A stretch of DNA of 64,000 nucleotides from Gemmobacter nectariphilus DSM 15620 (lineage in GTDB: Bacteria > Pseudomonadota > Alphaproteobacteria > Rhodobacterales > Rhodobacteraceae): assembly GCF_000429765.1 (NCBI RefSeq), contig NZ_AUCM01000015.1, forward strand, positions 1 to 64,000, in the 5' to 3' direction. The notes beneath the pieces were generated by a model. It saw only the letters and a list, made by a program, of their open reading frames with translations, made no database searches and had not been told where the DNA came from. A program made the position numbers and the translations under genes. Position 1 is the first letter of the stretch, and every line of letters begins with the position of its first letter. Below, one piece after another: positions 9,169-19,100 of the stretch.

Positions 9169-9926
9169 CGGGCGGCCTCGTGGAACGGGGCGATCGACAC
9201 GCCCGCCGCGACGAGCCGGTCGCGGATGCGCCGGGCCAACGTCACCGCGGCCGGGTTGTCGCCATGCACGCAGATGCTCTGGGCGTCGAGGCGCAGGAGC
9301 GAGCCGTCCGCGGCTTCGATCGTGCCTTCGGTCGCGAGGCGCAGCATGCGCTCCGCGACTTGCTCGGGATCGTGCAGCACCGCGCCCGGCTCGCGCCGGG
9401 ACACGAGCGCGCCCGCGGCGGTATAGCCGCGATCGGCGAAGGCCTCGGCCGCCACGGTCAGGCCCGCGGCGCGGGCGCGCTCCAGGATCGACGCGCCGGC
9501 GAGGCCCATCAGGATCAACGCCGGATCGACGGCGCGGATGCCTGCGATGACCGCGTCGCCTTGGGCCGCGTCCTCGGCGATGGTGTTGTAGAGCGCGCCA
9601 TGCGGCTTGACGTAGGTGACCCGCGTCCCAGCCGCCGCCGCCAGCCCCTGCAGGGCGCCGATCTGATAGATGACGTCGGCCTCGAGTTCGGCCGGGGTCA
9701 CGTCCATCTTCCGGCGCCCGAAGCCGACGCGGTCGGGATAGGAGACATGCGCCCCGACCGCGACGCCGCGCCGCGCCGCCTCGCGCAGGGTCGAGAGAAT
9801 GGTCAGGGGGTCGCCGGCGTGAAAGCCGCAGGCAACGTTGGCGGAGCTGACGATCGCGAGCATCGCCGCGTCGTCCCCCATCCGCCAGGCCCCGAAGCCT
9901 TCACCGAGATCGCTGTTGAGATCCAT
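9165..9926 (-). CDS. pxpA: 5-oxoprolinase subunit PxpA (YcsF/LamB family)
   Basis: A 253-residue TIM-barrel-like protein with the family signatures [25 protein letters not shown] and VKPHGALYN. Works with PxpB and PxpC to hydrolyse 5-oxoproline with ATP. Two in-frame ATGs exist six bases apart. The second (9926) is preferred because GGAAG lies eight bases upstream, whereas it is only two bases from the first (9932). It follows the transporter gene by 14 bp and overlaps the DUF1445 start by ATGA. Order and content mirror Bacillus ycsF-ycsG-ycsI-kipI-kipA. Confidence 0.93.
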   Translation of the reverse strand: MDLNSDLGEGFGAWRMGDDAAMLAIVSSANVACGFHAGDPLTILSTLREAARRGVAVGAHVSYPDRVGFGRRKMDVTPAELEADVIYQIGALQGLAAAAGTRVTYVKPHGALYNTIAEDAAQGDAVIAGIRAVDPALILMGLAGASILERARAAGLTVAAEAFADRGYTAAGALVSRREPGAVLHDPEQVAERMLRLATEGTIEAADGSLLRLDAQSICVHGDNPAAVTLARRIRDRLVAAGVSIAPFHEAAR

Positions 9927-9940
9927 GGCCATTTCTTCCG

Positions 9941-11176
9941 TCAGACGCCGAGAAAGGCGAAGATCGTGCTGACCGACCGCAGACCCATGTACCAGGTCAG
10001 CGCGCAGACGATGACGCTGAGCGCGAGCAGCGGCCGGCTGTACCGGTGGCCGCCCATCAGGTCGGACCGCGCGAAGCCGATATAGGTGAAGATCGTCAGG
10101 CCGATCGGCAGGATCAGCCCGTTGAAGCCGCCGGCGAAGACCAGCAAGGCGGCGGGCGCCGTGCCGAGTGCGAGATAGATCGCGAGCGACACCGCGATGA
10201 AAAGGACAGTGGCGATGTTGCGCGCGCGGTCGTCCATCGGGCGGAAAACGGTCATGAAGCTGACCGATGTGTAGGCGGCCCCGATGACCGAGGTGATGGC
10301 CGCCGCCCAGAAGATGATCCCGAACACCCTCAGGCCCCACTGGCCGGCCGCCGCCTGGAACGCCTGGGCCGCCGGGTTCGCGGTCTGCGAGGCGAGGTCG
10401 AGCGTGACGCCCGAGGCCGTGACCCCGAGGATCGCGAGGAACAGCACGAACCGCATGACGCCCGTCACGGCGATGCCCGACAGCGCGCCGCGCGTGATGG
10501 CGGGCAGGTTCGCAGCGCCCGTGAAGCCCTTGTCGAGCAGCCGATGCGCGCCGGCGTAGGTGATGTAGCCGCCGACCGTGCCCCCGACGATCGTCGTGAT
10601 CGCGGCGAAGTCGATGGTCGAGGGCAGCACGGTCTGTCGCAGCGCCTCGCCGACCGGCGGGTTCGAGACGATGGCCACGAACACCGTCATCGCGATCATC
10701 AGGATCCCGAGCACGACGATGATCCGGTCGAGCAGCAACCCCGCGCGGTGCGACAGGAATATCCCGATGGCGAGCAGCGCCGACAGGCCGCCGCCGATCT
10801 TGGGGTCGAGCCCGATCATCGCGTTGAGCCCGAGTCCGCTGCCGGCGATGTTGCCGACGTTGAACACCATGCCGCCGAAGATCACGAGAGCCGACAGCAG
10901 GTAGCCGGCGCCGGGGATGGCGTCGTTCGCGGTCTCGGACGCGCGCTTGCCGGTCAGCGCGGTGATCCGCCAGATGTTCATCTGCACGACGAAGTCGATG
11001 ATGACCGAGGCGAGGATCGCGAAGGCGAAGGCCGACCCGAGGCGCGCGGTGAAGGTCGCGGTCTGGGTGATGAAGCCCGGACCGATTGCCGAGGTCGCCA
11101 TCAGGAAGATGGCGGCGATCAGGCCGCCGCGCAGCGTGGCTCCCGATGCGGTGACATGGGGGGAGAGTTCGCTCAT
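9941..11176 (-). CDS. NRAMP-like transporter of the oxoproline operon (YcsG type)
   Basis: The 411-residue protein has about eleven hydrophobic helices and the general NRAMP/Mnt fold pattern. The metal-binding DPGN of helix 1 is replaced by GPGF (about residues 32-35, [11 protein letters not shown]). The helix-6 metal motif (MPH in true Mnt transporters) is also absent; the aligned stretch reads [15 protein letters not shown]. It is therefore unlikely to move manganese. Its position as first gene of the pxp operon, as ycsG in Bacillus, suggests import of 5-oxoproline or a related small acid (inference). The divergent GntR gene probably controls it. Confidence 0.8.
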   Translation of the reverse strand: MSELSPHVTASGATLRGGLIAAIFLMATSAIGPGFITQTATFTARLGSAFAFAILASVIIDFVVQMNIWRITALTGKRASETANDAIPGAGYLLSALVIFGGMVFNVGNIAGSGLGLNAMIGLDPKIGGGLSALLAIGIFLSHRAGLLLDRIIVVLGILMIAMTVFVAIVSNPPVGEALRQTVLPSTIDFAAITTIVGGTVGGYITYAGAHRLLDKGFTGAANLPAITRGALSGIAVTGVMRFVLFLAILGVTASGVTLDLASQTANPAAQAFQAAAGQWGLRVFGIIFWAAAITSVIGAAYTSVSFMTVFRPMDDRARNIATVLFIAVSLAIYLALGTAPAALLVFAGGFNGLILPIGLTIFTYIGFARSDLMGGHRYSRPLLALSVIVCALTWYMGLRSVSTIFAFLGV

Positions 11177-11387
11177 TGCCGGGCTCCACGCTTGCAGATT
11201 CGGAATGACGGCTTTGTGCTAGACGCAAGGCGATTCGTCAATTATTCTCCTGCCTCCACCTATATTTCGTTGAACAATCTTGTGGCATATGCGCTATGCG
11301 CGTGAGCGAAATGCTCAAACACGGTGATGCTCCACGTGACATGGCGCGGGGAATCCTCGTAAAATGCGCCGACAGATGAGGTGCAGA
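11177..11387. promoter_or_regulatory. Divergent promoter region, pxp operon / GntR gene
   Basis: The 211 bp between divergent starts should hold both promoters and the GntR operator. For the minus-strand operon a TTGACG -35-like hexamer lies at 11241-11236, with no good -10. A dyad GCATA-TGCGC-TATGC spans 11285-11299 and is a candidate operator. The AT-rich stretch at 11240-11280 fits a promoter core. Confidence 0.5.
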
Positions 11388-12131
11388 ATGAGCGACCGAA
11401 AGCCAGGAATCGATGCCGCCGCGCCGCTTGTCGAGCAAATTGCGGCGCAACTCCGCACGATGGCGACGGAGGGGGAACTGACGCCCGGAGAACGTCTTTC
11501 TGAGGCCCGACTGTCTGCCGATCTCGGTGTCTCGCGGAACACGTTGCGCGAGTCCTTCCGGTTGCTCACGCGCGAGGGGTTGGCGCGCTATGAGCCAAAC
11601 CGCGGCGTGTTCGTTGCAATCCCCTCGATGCCGGCCATCATCGACATCTACCGTGTGCGACGTCTGATCGAGATCCCGGCGCTTGCCCAGGCCTGGCCGA
11701 AGCACGCCGCAGTCGCGGCTATGCGCGCCGCTGTGGTGGCAGCCGAGGCCGCGCGCGAGCGTGGAGACTGGCGCGCGGTCGGCTCCGCCAACATGGTGTT
11801 TCACGGCGCGGTCGTCGCGCTGATCGACAGTCCGCGTCTGACGGCCTTTTTTGCTCAGGTCGTCGCCGAACTCCGCCTCGCCTTCGGCCTCCTCCCCGAC
11901 CCGGAACTCCTGCACGAGCCCTTTATCGCCGAGAACGCGGCCATCCTTGCCGCCGTTGACCGGGACGATGCAAAGGGCGCGGCCAAGTTGCTCGCTGGCT
12001 ACCTGGACCGTTCCGAAGGGGTTGTTCTCGCAGCCTTCGCGCGGCTGGAAGATCGACGGGTGACGCCGACACCGCGTGATGCGCCGCGGCGTCGGGTCAG
12101 CACAGCCTCATGGAGAGCAACCGGTGCCTAG
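11388..12131 (+). CDS. GntR-family regulator, FCD (FadR/VanR-like) type
   Basis: A 247-residue transcription factor. Residues about 10-75 are the winged helix-turn-helix (LTPGERLSEARLSADLGVSR, then NTLRESFRLLTREGL), and the C-terminal half is an all-helical FCD ligand domain with conserved histidines (MVFHGAVV). It probably senses a small carboxylate or its metabolite and regulates the divergent pxp operon. The start at 11388 has GAGG six bases upstream; an in-frame ATG at 11364 has a more distant GGGGA. Bacillus uses an IclR-type regulator (KipR) at this place, so the regulator type differs. Confidence 0.88.
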   Translation: MSDRKPGIDAAAPLVEQIAAQLRTMATEGELTPGERLSEARLSADLGVSRNTLRESFRLLTREGLARYEPNRGVFVAIPSMPAIIDIYRVRRLIEIPALAQAWPKHAAVAAMRAAVVAAEAARERGDWRAVGSANMVFHGAVVALIDSPRLTAFFAQVVAELRLAFGLLPDPELLHEPFIAENAAILAAVDRDDAKGAAKLLAGYLDRSEGVVLAAFARLEDRRVTPTPRDAPRRRVSTASWRATGA

Positions 12132-12513
12132 CCTCGTTGGGACCCCGATTGAGTACAAGTGAGGCCAAGATCGGGCGTATCGTGCAGCCACTCATCTGCT
12201 GCAACTGCGTGTTTGGTCACGCAGTGCGCCGTAGTCGCTTCTGTGGTTGCCGCCCGTGATGCAAGAGGCTCCTTTCCATCTGTTCGCGTGATCGAGTGCG
12301 GTCTTCTGTGAGGCCTTCCCGTGCGGCGCTCTCGAAGGCCGCTGGCCGGCATGGTGATCCGCGGATCGGGTCCAAATCTCAGCAACGAGCTTCGAAGCTC
12401 GAGCGACTACGCTGGTTTTCCCGGTCCGGATCTTTCGATCCTTGCGCCCATACGGGTCGTTGCCTTCTCACACCCCCTTCACCGGTGCGGGGCTGCGCTG
12501 CCTCGCCTTTCGG
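12132..12513. other. Non-coding flank downstream of the IS110 transposase
   Basis: No gene is apparent in these 382 bp. Near the transposase end there are compact hairpins, CGAGCTTCGAAGCTCG around 12387-12402 and GGATCTTTCGATCC around 12426-12439. In IS1111-type members of the IS110 family the guide (seek/bridge) RNA is made from the DNA 3' of the transposase, so part of this stretch may belong to the element. Element ends could not be fixed by eye. Confidence 0.4.
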
Positions 12514-13542
12514 TCATGCAGCCGCGGCCCGCGCCGGATCGTGATAATCCTCTTTCTTGGTCATCATGGCCCAGATCGCGCGCGCCATCTTGTTGGCCAG
12601 CGCGATCGCGACCAGCATCCTCGGCTTCCTCGCCAGCATCCTGGCAAGCCAGGAGCCCTCCGGAATCGATCGGCGCCCCAAAGGCGTCAGGCGCGCCATC
12701 GCGCCGATGATCAGCAGTCGCCGAATATCGGCCTGGCCCGCCTTCGAGACTCGGCCGAGCCGCTCCTTGCCTCCGGAGGAATGCTGGCGCGGCACAAGGC
12801 CGAGCCATGACGCGAAGTCGCGTCCGCGGTGGAACTGCGTCATCTCCGGCGCGAAGGCCTCGACCGCCAGTGCGGTCAGCGGGCCGATGCCCGGCATGGT
12901 CTGCAGCCGGCGCGCGGTGTCGGTCCCGGCCGACAGCGTCCTGATCCTGCGGGTCCGCTCGTCGATGCGGGCGGTCTTCTCGTCGATCTGCGCGAGCAGA
13001 TCCCGGCACTCATCCCGCACCAGCTCCGGCAGGTCCGCATCCGAGGCGTCGAGGATGGCCACGATCCTCCTGATGTGAGCGATACCTTGCGGAACCGTAT
13101 GACCATACTCGTAGAGCGTCGTGCGCAACGCGTTCACTAGCTCCGTGCGCTGATGAACCAAGCGCTCGCGGCAGCGGAACAGCACGGCCCGCGCCTGCTG
13201 GTCCGCCGTCTTCGGCGCGACGAACCGCATCTCCGGCCGCTGCGCCGCGACGACGATCGCCTCGGCGTCGGCAGCGTCGTTCTTCTGCCGCTTGACAAAC
13301 GGTCGGACATACTGCGGCGCGACGAGCCGCACTTCGTGGCCGAGAGCCGCCATCTCCCGCGCCCAGTAGCTCCCGCTCGGGCAGGCCTCGAAGACCACGA
13401 CAGCCGGGGCCTGCGCCGCCATGAACGCCCGGAACTGTTCGCGCGTCAGCTTGCGGCGGAACTGCACCTCGCCGCGCATCGTGGCGCCGTGGACCTGGAA
13501 GACGCGCTTTGCCAGGTCCACCCCGATCATCGTATCCTTCAT
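12514..13542 (-). CDS. IS110-family transposase (DEDD recombinase)
   Basis: The 342-residue protein starts with MKDTMIGVDLAKRVFQ, where the first catalytic aspartate lies in GVDLAK. It continues with VVFEACPSG (acidic residue) and RQKNDAADAEAIVVAA (paired aspartates), giving the RuvC-like DEDD set. The C-terminal Tnp20 domain shows MPGIGPLTALAVEAF and RQHSSGGKERLG, which carries the serine nucleophile region. Such enzymes insert without terminal inverted repeats, guided by an RNA from a non-coding end of the element. The frame is intact, so the copy may be active. It separates the GntR gene from the prophage end. Confidence 0.93.
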   Translation of the reverse strand: MKDTMIGVDLAKRVFQVHGATMRGEVQFRRKLTREQFRAFMAAQAPAVVVFEACPSGSYWAREMAALGHEVRLVAPQYVRPFVKRQKNDAADAEAIVVAAQRPEMRFVAPKTADQQARAVLFRCRERLVHQRTELVNALRTTLYEYGHTVPQGIAHIRRIVAILDASDADLPELVRDECRDLLAQIDEKTARIDERTRRIRTLSAGTDTARRLQTMPGIGPLTALAVEAFAPEMTQFHRGRDFASWLGLVPRQHSSGGKERLGRVSKAGQADIRRLLIIGAMARLTPLGRRSIPEGSWLARMLARKPRMLVAIALANKMARAIWAMMTKKEDYHDPARAAAA

Positions 13543-13742
13543 CTTGCCGCCCTTTCCACTTCGTGGCTGTCACAACACCACCCTGGCACATTGCGATGCC
13601 GTCTGGGGAGGGCGGCAACCACCCCATCTCAGCATCTCGGCAATAGCCGAACCGACCGGCAATGAGTTCAGTTCCTCTGCGGCTCGCGCCTGGACCTCCC
13701 TGCTATGCAACGACGAAGGGACACGTGCCGGGAACACCTTCT
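13543..13742 (-). other. Structured non-coding flank 5' of the IS110 transposase (possible bridge-RNA region)
   Basis: TTGCCGCCCT at 13544-13553 pairs perfectly with AGGGCGGCAA at 13609-13618, enclosing about 55 bases with a further GTGG/CCAC pairing. It lies directly upstream of the transposase start. In the IS110 group the bridge RNA is transcribed from the non-coding end 5' of the gene, so this is a candidate. Only the inverted repeat is seen; the RNA itself is inferred. Confidence 0.35.
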
Positions 13743-13957
13743 TTAAAACCGACCGTCACGCAGCCGTTCAGCATGCTCGTCGCGATCGCGAGGACGGCGC
13801 GCGGCGGCTTCCAGCATTTGGCATTGGACGTTCATTGGCCTTCTCTGTGGTCTCAAGGCGTTCTGCCAGCCACACCCGCGCACTCGCCGGAGCGGCGCAG
13901 GGCCGGCAGGAGCACGGCGAGTATGAGGCGCCGTAGCGGAGCGCCGCGCGCGCCCAT
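13743..13957 (-). pseudogene. Small prophage lysis-region protein, frameshifted
   Basis: ATG at 13957 opens a short hydrophobic N-terminus (RRLILAVLLPAL). The expected continuation RVWLAERLETTEKAN is in a second frame and the C-terminus MLEAAARRPRDRDEHAERLR, ending GRF, is in a third. Placed end to end these give a short membrane-anchored, helical protein of the kind found after the endolysin in Rhodobacterales prophages, possibly spanin-like. Two indels break the gene. Its position directly after the M15 peptidase supports the reading. Confidence 0.55.
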
Positions 13958-13991
13958 GCTGACCCGGCGAGCGTCGTGAAGAGCCCGCCAC

Positions 13992-14666
13992 TCACCGCCG
14001 CCCCCGCTTCCAGTCGTCGAGGCGGGCGTAGATCGTGACGCCGATCCCGCCGAGCGCAACGGCGATGAACACCCAGCGCAGCGTGTCGAGATACGGCACG
14101 AGAGGCAGGATGGCGGATTGCGTCTCGGCCAGGACGCTCTGCGCGATCTCGACACCCGCCGCGCCCAGCGTCGCCACTCCGGCCGCACCACCACCTTTCA
14201 TCGTGCGGCTGTCGGCCAGCACCTCGCGCGCGGGCGGCGTCTCCGCCGCGAAGGCAGTCGCCCGGATCGGGAACCGCTCGCCCCACTGCCGCGCGGGGCC
14301 GAGGTCGACATGGATGAACCCCGAGCGCGGATAGAAGCCGAAGCCGAGGAACCCAACCTCCCGCGCTGCCGCCTCGAACGTCATCGGGGCGTGGTTCGCC
14401 ATGGAGATGTCGAAGGCGGCGCCGTCGAGGTGCTTGGAGCGGGTCGCGCCGCCGACGGTGCGGTTGTGCTCGGGGCTTCGATAGGCGGAGCGGACGATCA
14501 GCGGCTTTCCCAGCCGGTCGCGCAGCGCCTGCAGCCTGTCGAGCGCGGGTTCGTTGAGCAGCAGCTTGCCGGTGCCCCGACATGCGATCTCGGCGGGGGA
14601 GAAGTTGGGCCAGCGCCAGGCGCTTTCCCGCACGTCTCGCCAATGGCGGTGGAAGGTCGTGGTCAT
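13992..14666 (-). CDS. M15-family peptidoglycan peptidase (endolysin) with C-terminal membrane helix
   Basis: The 224-residue protein belongs to the peptidase M15A/YcbK-like group that cleaves peptide bonds in peptidoglycan. Zinc ligands are visible in SKHLDGAAFDIS (H79, D86) and GFIHVDLG (H119). The C-terminus has one membrane helix (about 193-212) followed by a basic end, DDWKRGRR. The start at 14666 has GGAGG five bases upstream; an upstream TTG is less likely. It lies at the distal end of the late operon, where lysis genes are expected. Confidence 0.88.
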   Translation of the reverse strand: MTTTFHRHWRDVRESAWRWPNFSPAEIACRGTGKLLLNEPALDRLQALRDRLGKPLIVRSAYRSPEHNRTVGGATRSKHLDGAAFDISMANHAPMTFEAAAREVGFLGFGFYPRSGFIHVDLGPARQWGERFPIRATAFAAETPPAREVLADSRTMKGGGAAGVATLGAAGVEIAQSVLAETQSAILPLVPYLDTLRWVFIAVALGGIGVTIYARLDDWKRGRR

Positions 14667-14738
14667 GGGGTCCTCCAAAACAAAAAACCTGCCTCAAGGG
14701 CGGGTGCGGTTGGACTGATGAATGGTGATGGAGCGCGG

Positions 14739-15026
14739 CTACGGGCTGCCGCCGAAGATCTTCAGCTTGATCGCGATGCCCGCGAGCAGCGCCAGCATCA
14801 CGCCGGTGGTGATCATGCGGACGGCGGTCTGCATCGCGGTGCGGCGGACCAGCCGGATGCAGTCCACCAGGGAGCGCAGATCGCGGATGTCGAGCGCGGC
14901 CTCGTCGCCGTCGAGACCGACATCGGAGAGCGCTCGCTTCGCGCCTTCCTCGGCCGCCCGCGTCAGGATCGCCTCGAACTCGGCGTCGGGCATGCGCACG
15001 AAGCCCTCGGATCGGGGTGGGTTCAT
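14739..15026 (-). CDS. DUF6127 family phage protein (holin-like)
   Basis: The 95-residue protein is amphipathic for its first 65 residues (RAAEEGAKRALSDVG, DIRDLRSLVDC) and ends with one hydrophobic helix (MITTGVMLALLAGIAIKLKI). The pattern fits DUF6127, a small family in Rhodobacterales prophages. The single membrane helix and its place next to the endolysin gene suggest a holin or membrane accessory role, but this is inference. Confidence 0.75.
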   Translation of the reverse strand: MNPPRSEGFVRMPDAEFEAILTRAAEEGAKRALSDVGLDGDEAALDIRDLRSLVDCIRLVRRTAMQTAVRMITTGVMLALLAGIAIKLKIFGGSP

Positions 15027-15045
15027 AGGATCCTCCTTCCGCCGC

Positions 15046-16122
15046 TCAGCCGATCTTGCAGCCCCAGAAGGAGGTGTGGTCGGCGGCGAAGTAGCCGTCC
15101 GCGACCCGGAAATACCCCTGCAGCTCGACGGTATCGCCCGCGGTGAGCGGGACCATGGTCTGCAGCCAGATGGCGGTGGCGAGCGAGACGTGGGTGGCGG
15201 AGATTTCGCCGAGGGAGCCGCGGATTTCGGTCGTGCCGTTCAGCACGAGCCGCCCGCGCATGCGGGCCGTGGCGCTGGCGTTGATCTTGTAGAGCAGCGT
15301 CGCGCCGAAGAGGTAGGTCCCGTCCGAGGGCGCCACGAAGTAATTGTTCCCGGCGTCGAAGGCCCCCTGGTCGTTGTAGTCGGTGTTGTTGAGGCCGATC
15401 TTCGTCCAGGTCCCGACGCCGACATAGTTGTCGTAGTTGGTGTACGCCTTGAAGCGGGGCAGCCGGGGCTGGTCGACGATGCCGTTCGCGTTGTCGACGC
15501 TGAGCCCATCGAAGAACGTGCTGCCGTCGGCGGAGACCGCGAGGCGGAAACGGTCGGAGCCGAAGAGCCCCACCAGCGCCTTGGTCACGAAGTTGGTCTG
15601 CAGCGTAAGGCCGAGGTCGTCGCCCGCAGCCTCCTTGTTCATGGTATAGAACAGATCGCCGGTGCCGCCCTCAGCCACGGTCTTCGCCGTCCAGAGTGCG
15701 GCGTTCAGCTTGGCCGAGAACGGGTTCGACGCATCCGCGGTGGTCCCGAGCCCGAGCAGTGCGAGGTTCTGCAGCGCGTCCGGGGTGGTCCCGACCCAGC
15801 CCGCGCCGTCGTAGACCAGCAGCAGGCCCTCGTCCTCGACCCACGCCCGCCAGCCGGTCCGCGGCGGCAGGCGCAGCCAGGCGCCATCGGTCCAGAGCGC
15901 GACGTTCAGGTCCCGCCCCGCCCAGTCGCCCGTCGCGCCCGAGCCAACGATGTAGCAGTCGCCGTCGGCGGGAGAACCGGGCGGCGCCGTCAGGTCGCGG
16001 TCGAGAACCGAGAGCTGGACGAGCCCGTCGAGAATCCGCAGCGCCTCGTTGTGGGTGACGTGCTTCTGGGCCTGCGCCGCCATGATATAGGGCAGCAGGA
16101 GATGGGAGGTGGCGTCGGACAT
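15046..16122 (-). CDS. DUF2793 phage tail/fibre protein with C1q-like end
   Basis: The 358-residue protein begins with the DUF2793 signature (LLLPYIMAAQAQKHVTHNEAL, abbreviated here) and ADGDCYIVG, the family that follows the host-specificity gene in GTA-like tails. The C-terminal about 130 residues (FKAYTNYDNY, FDAGNNYFVAPSDGTYLF, FWGCKIG end) look like a C1q/TNF-type jelly roll, often used for receptor or glycan binding in tail fibres. It lies 10 bp after the host-specificity gene on the same strand. Confidence 0.8.
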   Translation of the reverse strand: MSDATSHLLLPYIMAAQAQKHVTHNEALRILDGLVQLSVLDRDLTAPPGSPADGDCYIVGSGATGDWAGRDLNVALWTDGAWLRLPPRTGWRAWVEDEGLLLVYDGAGWVGTTPDALQNLALLGLGTTADASNPFSAKLNAALWTAKTVAEGGTGDLFYTMNKEAAGDDLGLTLQTNFVTKALVGLFGSDRFRLAVSADGSTFFDGLSVDNANGIVDQPRLPRFKAYTNYDNYVGVGTWTKIGLNNTDYNDQGAFDAGNNYFVAPSDGTYLFGATLLYKINASATARMRGRLVLNGTTEIRGSLGEISATHVSLATAIWLQTMVPLTAGDTVELQGYFRVADGYFAADHTSFWGCKIG

Positions 16123-16132
16123 GGGTTGGCCT

Positions 16133-19100
16133 TCAGAGTGTCAGCGTGACGGTTTTGGGCGCGCCCCGTCCCACGAGGGCGGAGAGCTGATGGATGCGGA
16201 TGTCGAGCGTGTTGCCCGGGCCGAGCAACGCGCCCCAGTCGCCGGTCTGCTGGGCGGCGGAGTAGAGCGCGCTGGTCGTGGTCGTGCTCAGCACCCGCTT
16301 CACGGTTGCGCCGTCGAGGATCTCCACCTCGTAGGCTTCCAGTTCCTCGGTCAGAGGCACCTCAAGCCCGCCCCAGCTGTCGGCCGCCAGCGCGCGGGAC
16401 CGGCGCGTCCAGCGGATCGTCAGATCGCCGGGCGTGCGCGGTGAGCGCCATGGCTGCTCGACATGCGCGACGGAGAAGGGTCGCAGCCCGACGCCCTTGG
16501 GCGCGAAGGACTGCGCGACATAGGTCTCGTCGCTGACCGGGCGGCTCGCCGGGCCAATGCGCCAGTTCCACGGGATGCCGAGATCGGCCTCGGCGATGGG
16601 CAGTGACGCAAGCGCGGTGTCCAGAACCACGATCCGCGCGCCAGCGGGCGCCGGGTTGCCAATGGCGCCCTCGGTGCCGCGCTGACCGCGCAGGAGCCGC
16701 GTCAGTCTATAGCGGCCGGGCGCCAGCAGCTCCGCCGCGCCCGCCTGCACGATCTCCCACACGCCGGGCGCGCTTTCGATCGCGAGCGCGTTGGCGCCGC
16801 CGAAGAGCGTCAGGTCCGTGACGCTTTCCAGCGTCCCGGTTAGCAGATCGACCATCAGTGCATTGCCCAGGTCGAAGCGCGACGTGGGCCCCGCGTAGAA
16901 GTCCGAGACCAGTGTCCCGATCCGGGCGCGGCTGCCAAACGTGGTCAGCAACTCGAACCCATCGGTCGAAGGACTGCGGAACACCGCCATCTCGCCCGGC
17001 CAAGGCACTGCGTGCGCCGCAATCAGCGGCCGATGCGCGGGCTGGTCCTCGGTCAGCTGCGGCAGGTCCATCAGCACCGCGTCCGGCGCGCCGAACACGA
17101 CTGCCCGCGTCAGCGAGGCCGCGCGGGGATCGCCGGGCGGCAGGTCGTAGGTCGCCCGGTCCTGGCGGACCGCCTCGATGCCGCGGGCCTCGGCATCTGC
17201 AATCGAGACGAGCCGCAGATCGACCAGCCGCCCGTCATGCGCGAGCCGGATCGCGTCGGCCGGATCGAGCGCCAGGCGCGAGGGCGGCAGACGGAACGCC
17301 GCCGTCTCGCGCCCCACCCACGCCGCCCGGCGGCAGCGGCGCTCGGCCTCCTCGGGCGGCACCGCCATCGGGAAGCTCTCGGACGCGATCCGCGTCGTGT
17401 CCACGGTGATGCGCCGCGCCTCGACGAGAGCGGCGTCGTAATCCTCGTCGGCGCGCGCGATCTGCCATTTCAGCGCCTGCGGCAGTTCGGTCTCCTGGCC
17501 GCGGGTCAGTTCCAGCAGGTCGCCCTCGCGGGGGGCGACCAGATCGTCGGGCGCAAGCGTGGCGACGGAGGCCCGGCCGCGCATGATGAAACGGATCACG
17601 CCCTCGGTCTCCACGGCATCGAAGCCGAAATGCCGCGACAGCGTTGTGATCGAGGCGCGCGGGCTTTCCAGCGCCGTGATGGCGTAGCCCTCGACCGCAC
17701 CCCAAAGCCCGGTGACGTCGATCCGGGACACGGGCAGCCCGGCCCGCAGGCAGAGGTGGCGGACCAGAGCCGCCAGCGACACCGCCCCGAGGCGGCCCGT
17801 CAGCCAGTGGCCGAGCCGCCAGTTCGCGCCGTCCGTCCAGACGTCGGTCAGTGCGGGGAAGAACGGATAGGGCCGCGCGTCCCAGGTCCAGGCGGCGCAT
17901 TCGGGGACATGCACCATCCGGCCGCCGTAGACAGACGACACGGGGTTGTTCGCGGCCTCGCCCCACCAGAGGTACGTCGCCTCAAGATAGGCGCGCTGGA
18001 TGGCGTCGTCCCGCCAGCCCCGCGAGAAATGCGGCGTGAAGCTCTCCGAGGACTTCGGGTCGAAGAAGACGTTCGGCTGGTTGGTCCCACGGTCGATGGC
18101 CGGACAGCCGAGCTCGGTGAACCAGATCGGCTTGGACTGCGGCGCCCACGCCGTCGGCGTCCCGCTCTCCACCCCGCCCGGGCGGTCATGGTGCGCGTTC
18201 GACCACCAGGCGCGCAGATCCTTGTAGCGGAAGACCCATGGCTTGCCGGCGGCACCGTCGGTGATCGGGGTCCGCACCTGCGCGGTGCGATCCGCCGCGC
18301 TGGCATAGAACCAGTCGAAGCCTTCGCCGCCCGCGATGTTGCCCTGCAGGTAGGCACGGTCGTAGATTGCGGGCCAGCCCTCAGCCGCGTCGGCATGCTC
18401 AAACCCGTCGCGCCAGTCCGAGAGCGGCATGTAGTTGTCGATCCCGACGAAATCGATCTCCGGATCGGCCCAGAGCGGATCGAGGTGGAAGTACACGTCG
18501 CCCGAGCCGTCGCCCGGCTGGTGCCCAAAGTACTCCGACCAGTCGGCGGCGTAGCCGATCTTCGTCCCGGACCCGAGGATCGAGCGGACATCCGCGAGCA
18601 GGTCCCGATAGGCCTGCACCGCCGGATAGGTGCTGGCTCCAGAACGGATCGTCGTCAGCCCCGGCATCTCGGTGCCGATAAGGAAAGCGTCGACCACGCC
18701 CGCCGCCGCGCAGAGGTGGGCATAGTGCAGCACCATGCGCCGCAGCCCCCAGTCGCCGGGCGATCCGGTCCAGCTGACGCTCTCGCCCGAGACGCTGAAG
18801 CTCGCGGGCGTCGCCGCGCCGAACAGCGCCGCGACCTGGCTTGCGGCCGTCGCCGTCTTGTCCGCTGTCCCGGCGTAGCCAGCAGCCGGAGAACAGGTGA
18901 TCCGCCCCCGCCAGGGAAAGGCAGGCTGGCCCGTCTCGGCGGCGTTGTCGGAATAGGGGTTCGGCAGCGTGTTGCCGGGGGGCACGTCCATCAGGATGAA
19001 CGGGTAGAAGGTCACCCGCAGCCCGCGCGCCTTCATCTCCTGGATCGCCTGGACCACCGCGAAGTCGGACGGCGTGCCGCCATAGACCGGGCGGTCCTTG

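Noticed and set aside
12128-12385. 85-codon minus-strand frame between the GntR gene and IS110
   Set aside because: No ribosome site or domain; likely part of the non-coding flank of the IS.
13662-13979. 105-codon plus-strand frame beside the endolysin
   Set aside because: Overlaps the frameshifted lysis-region gene on the other strand; Ser/Arg-rich with no motif.
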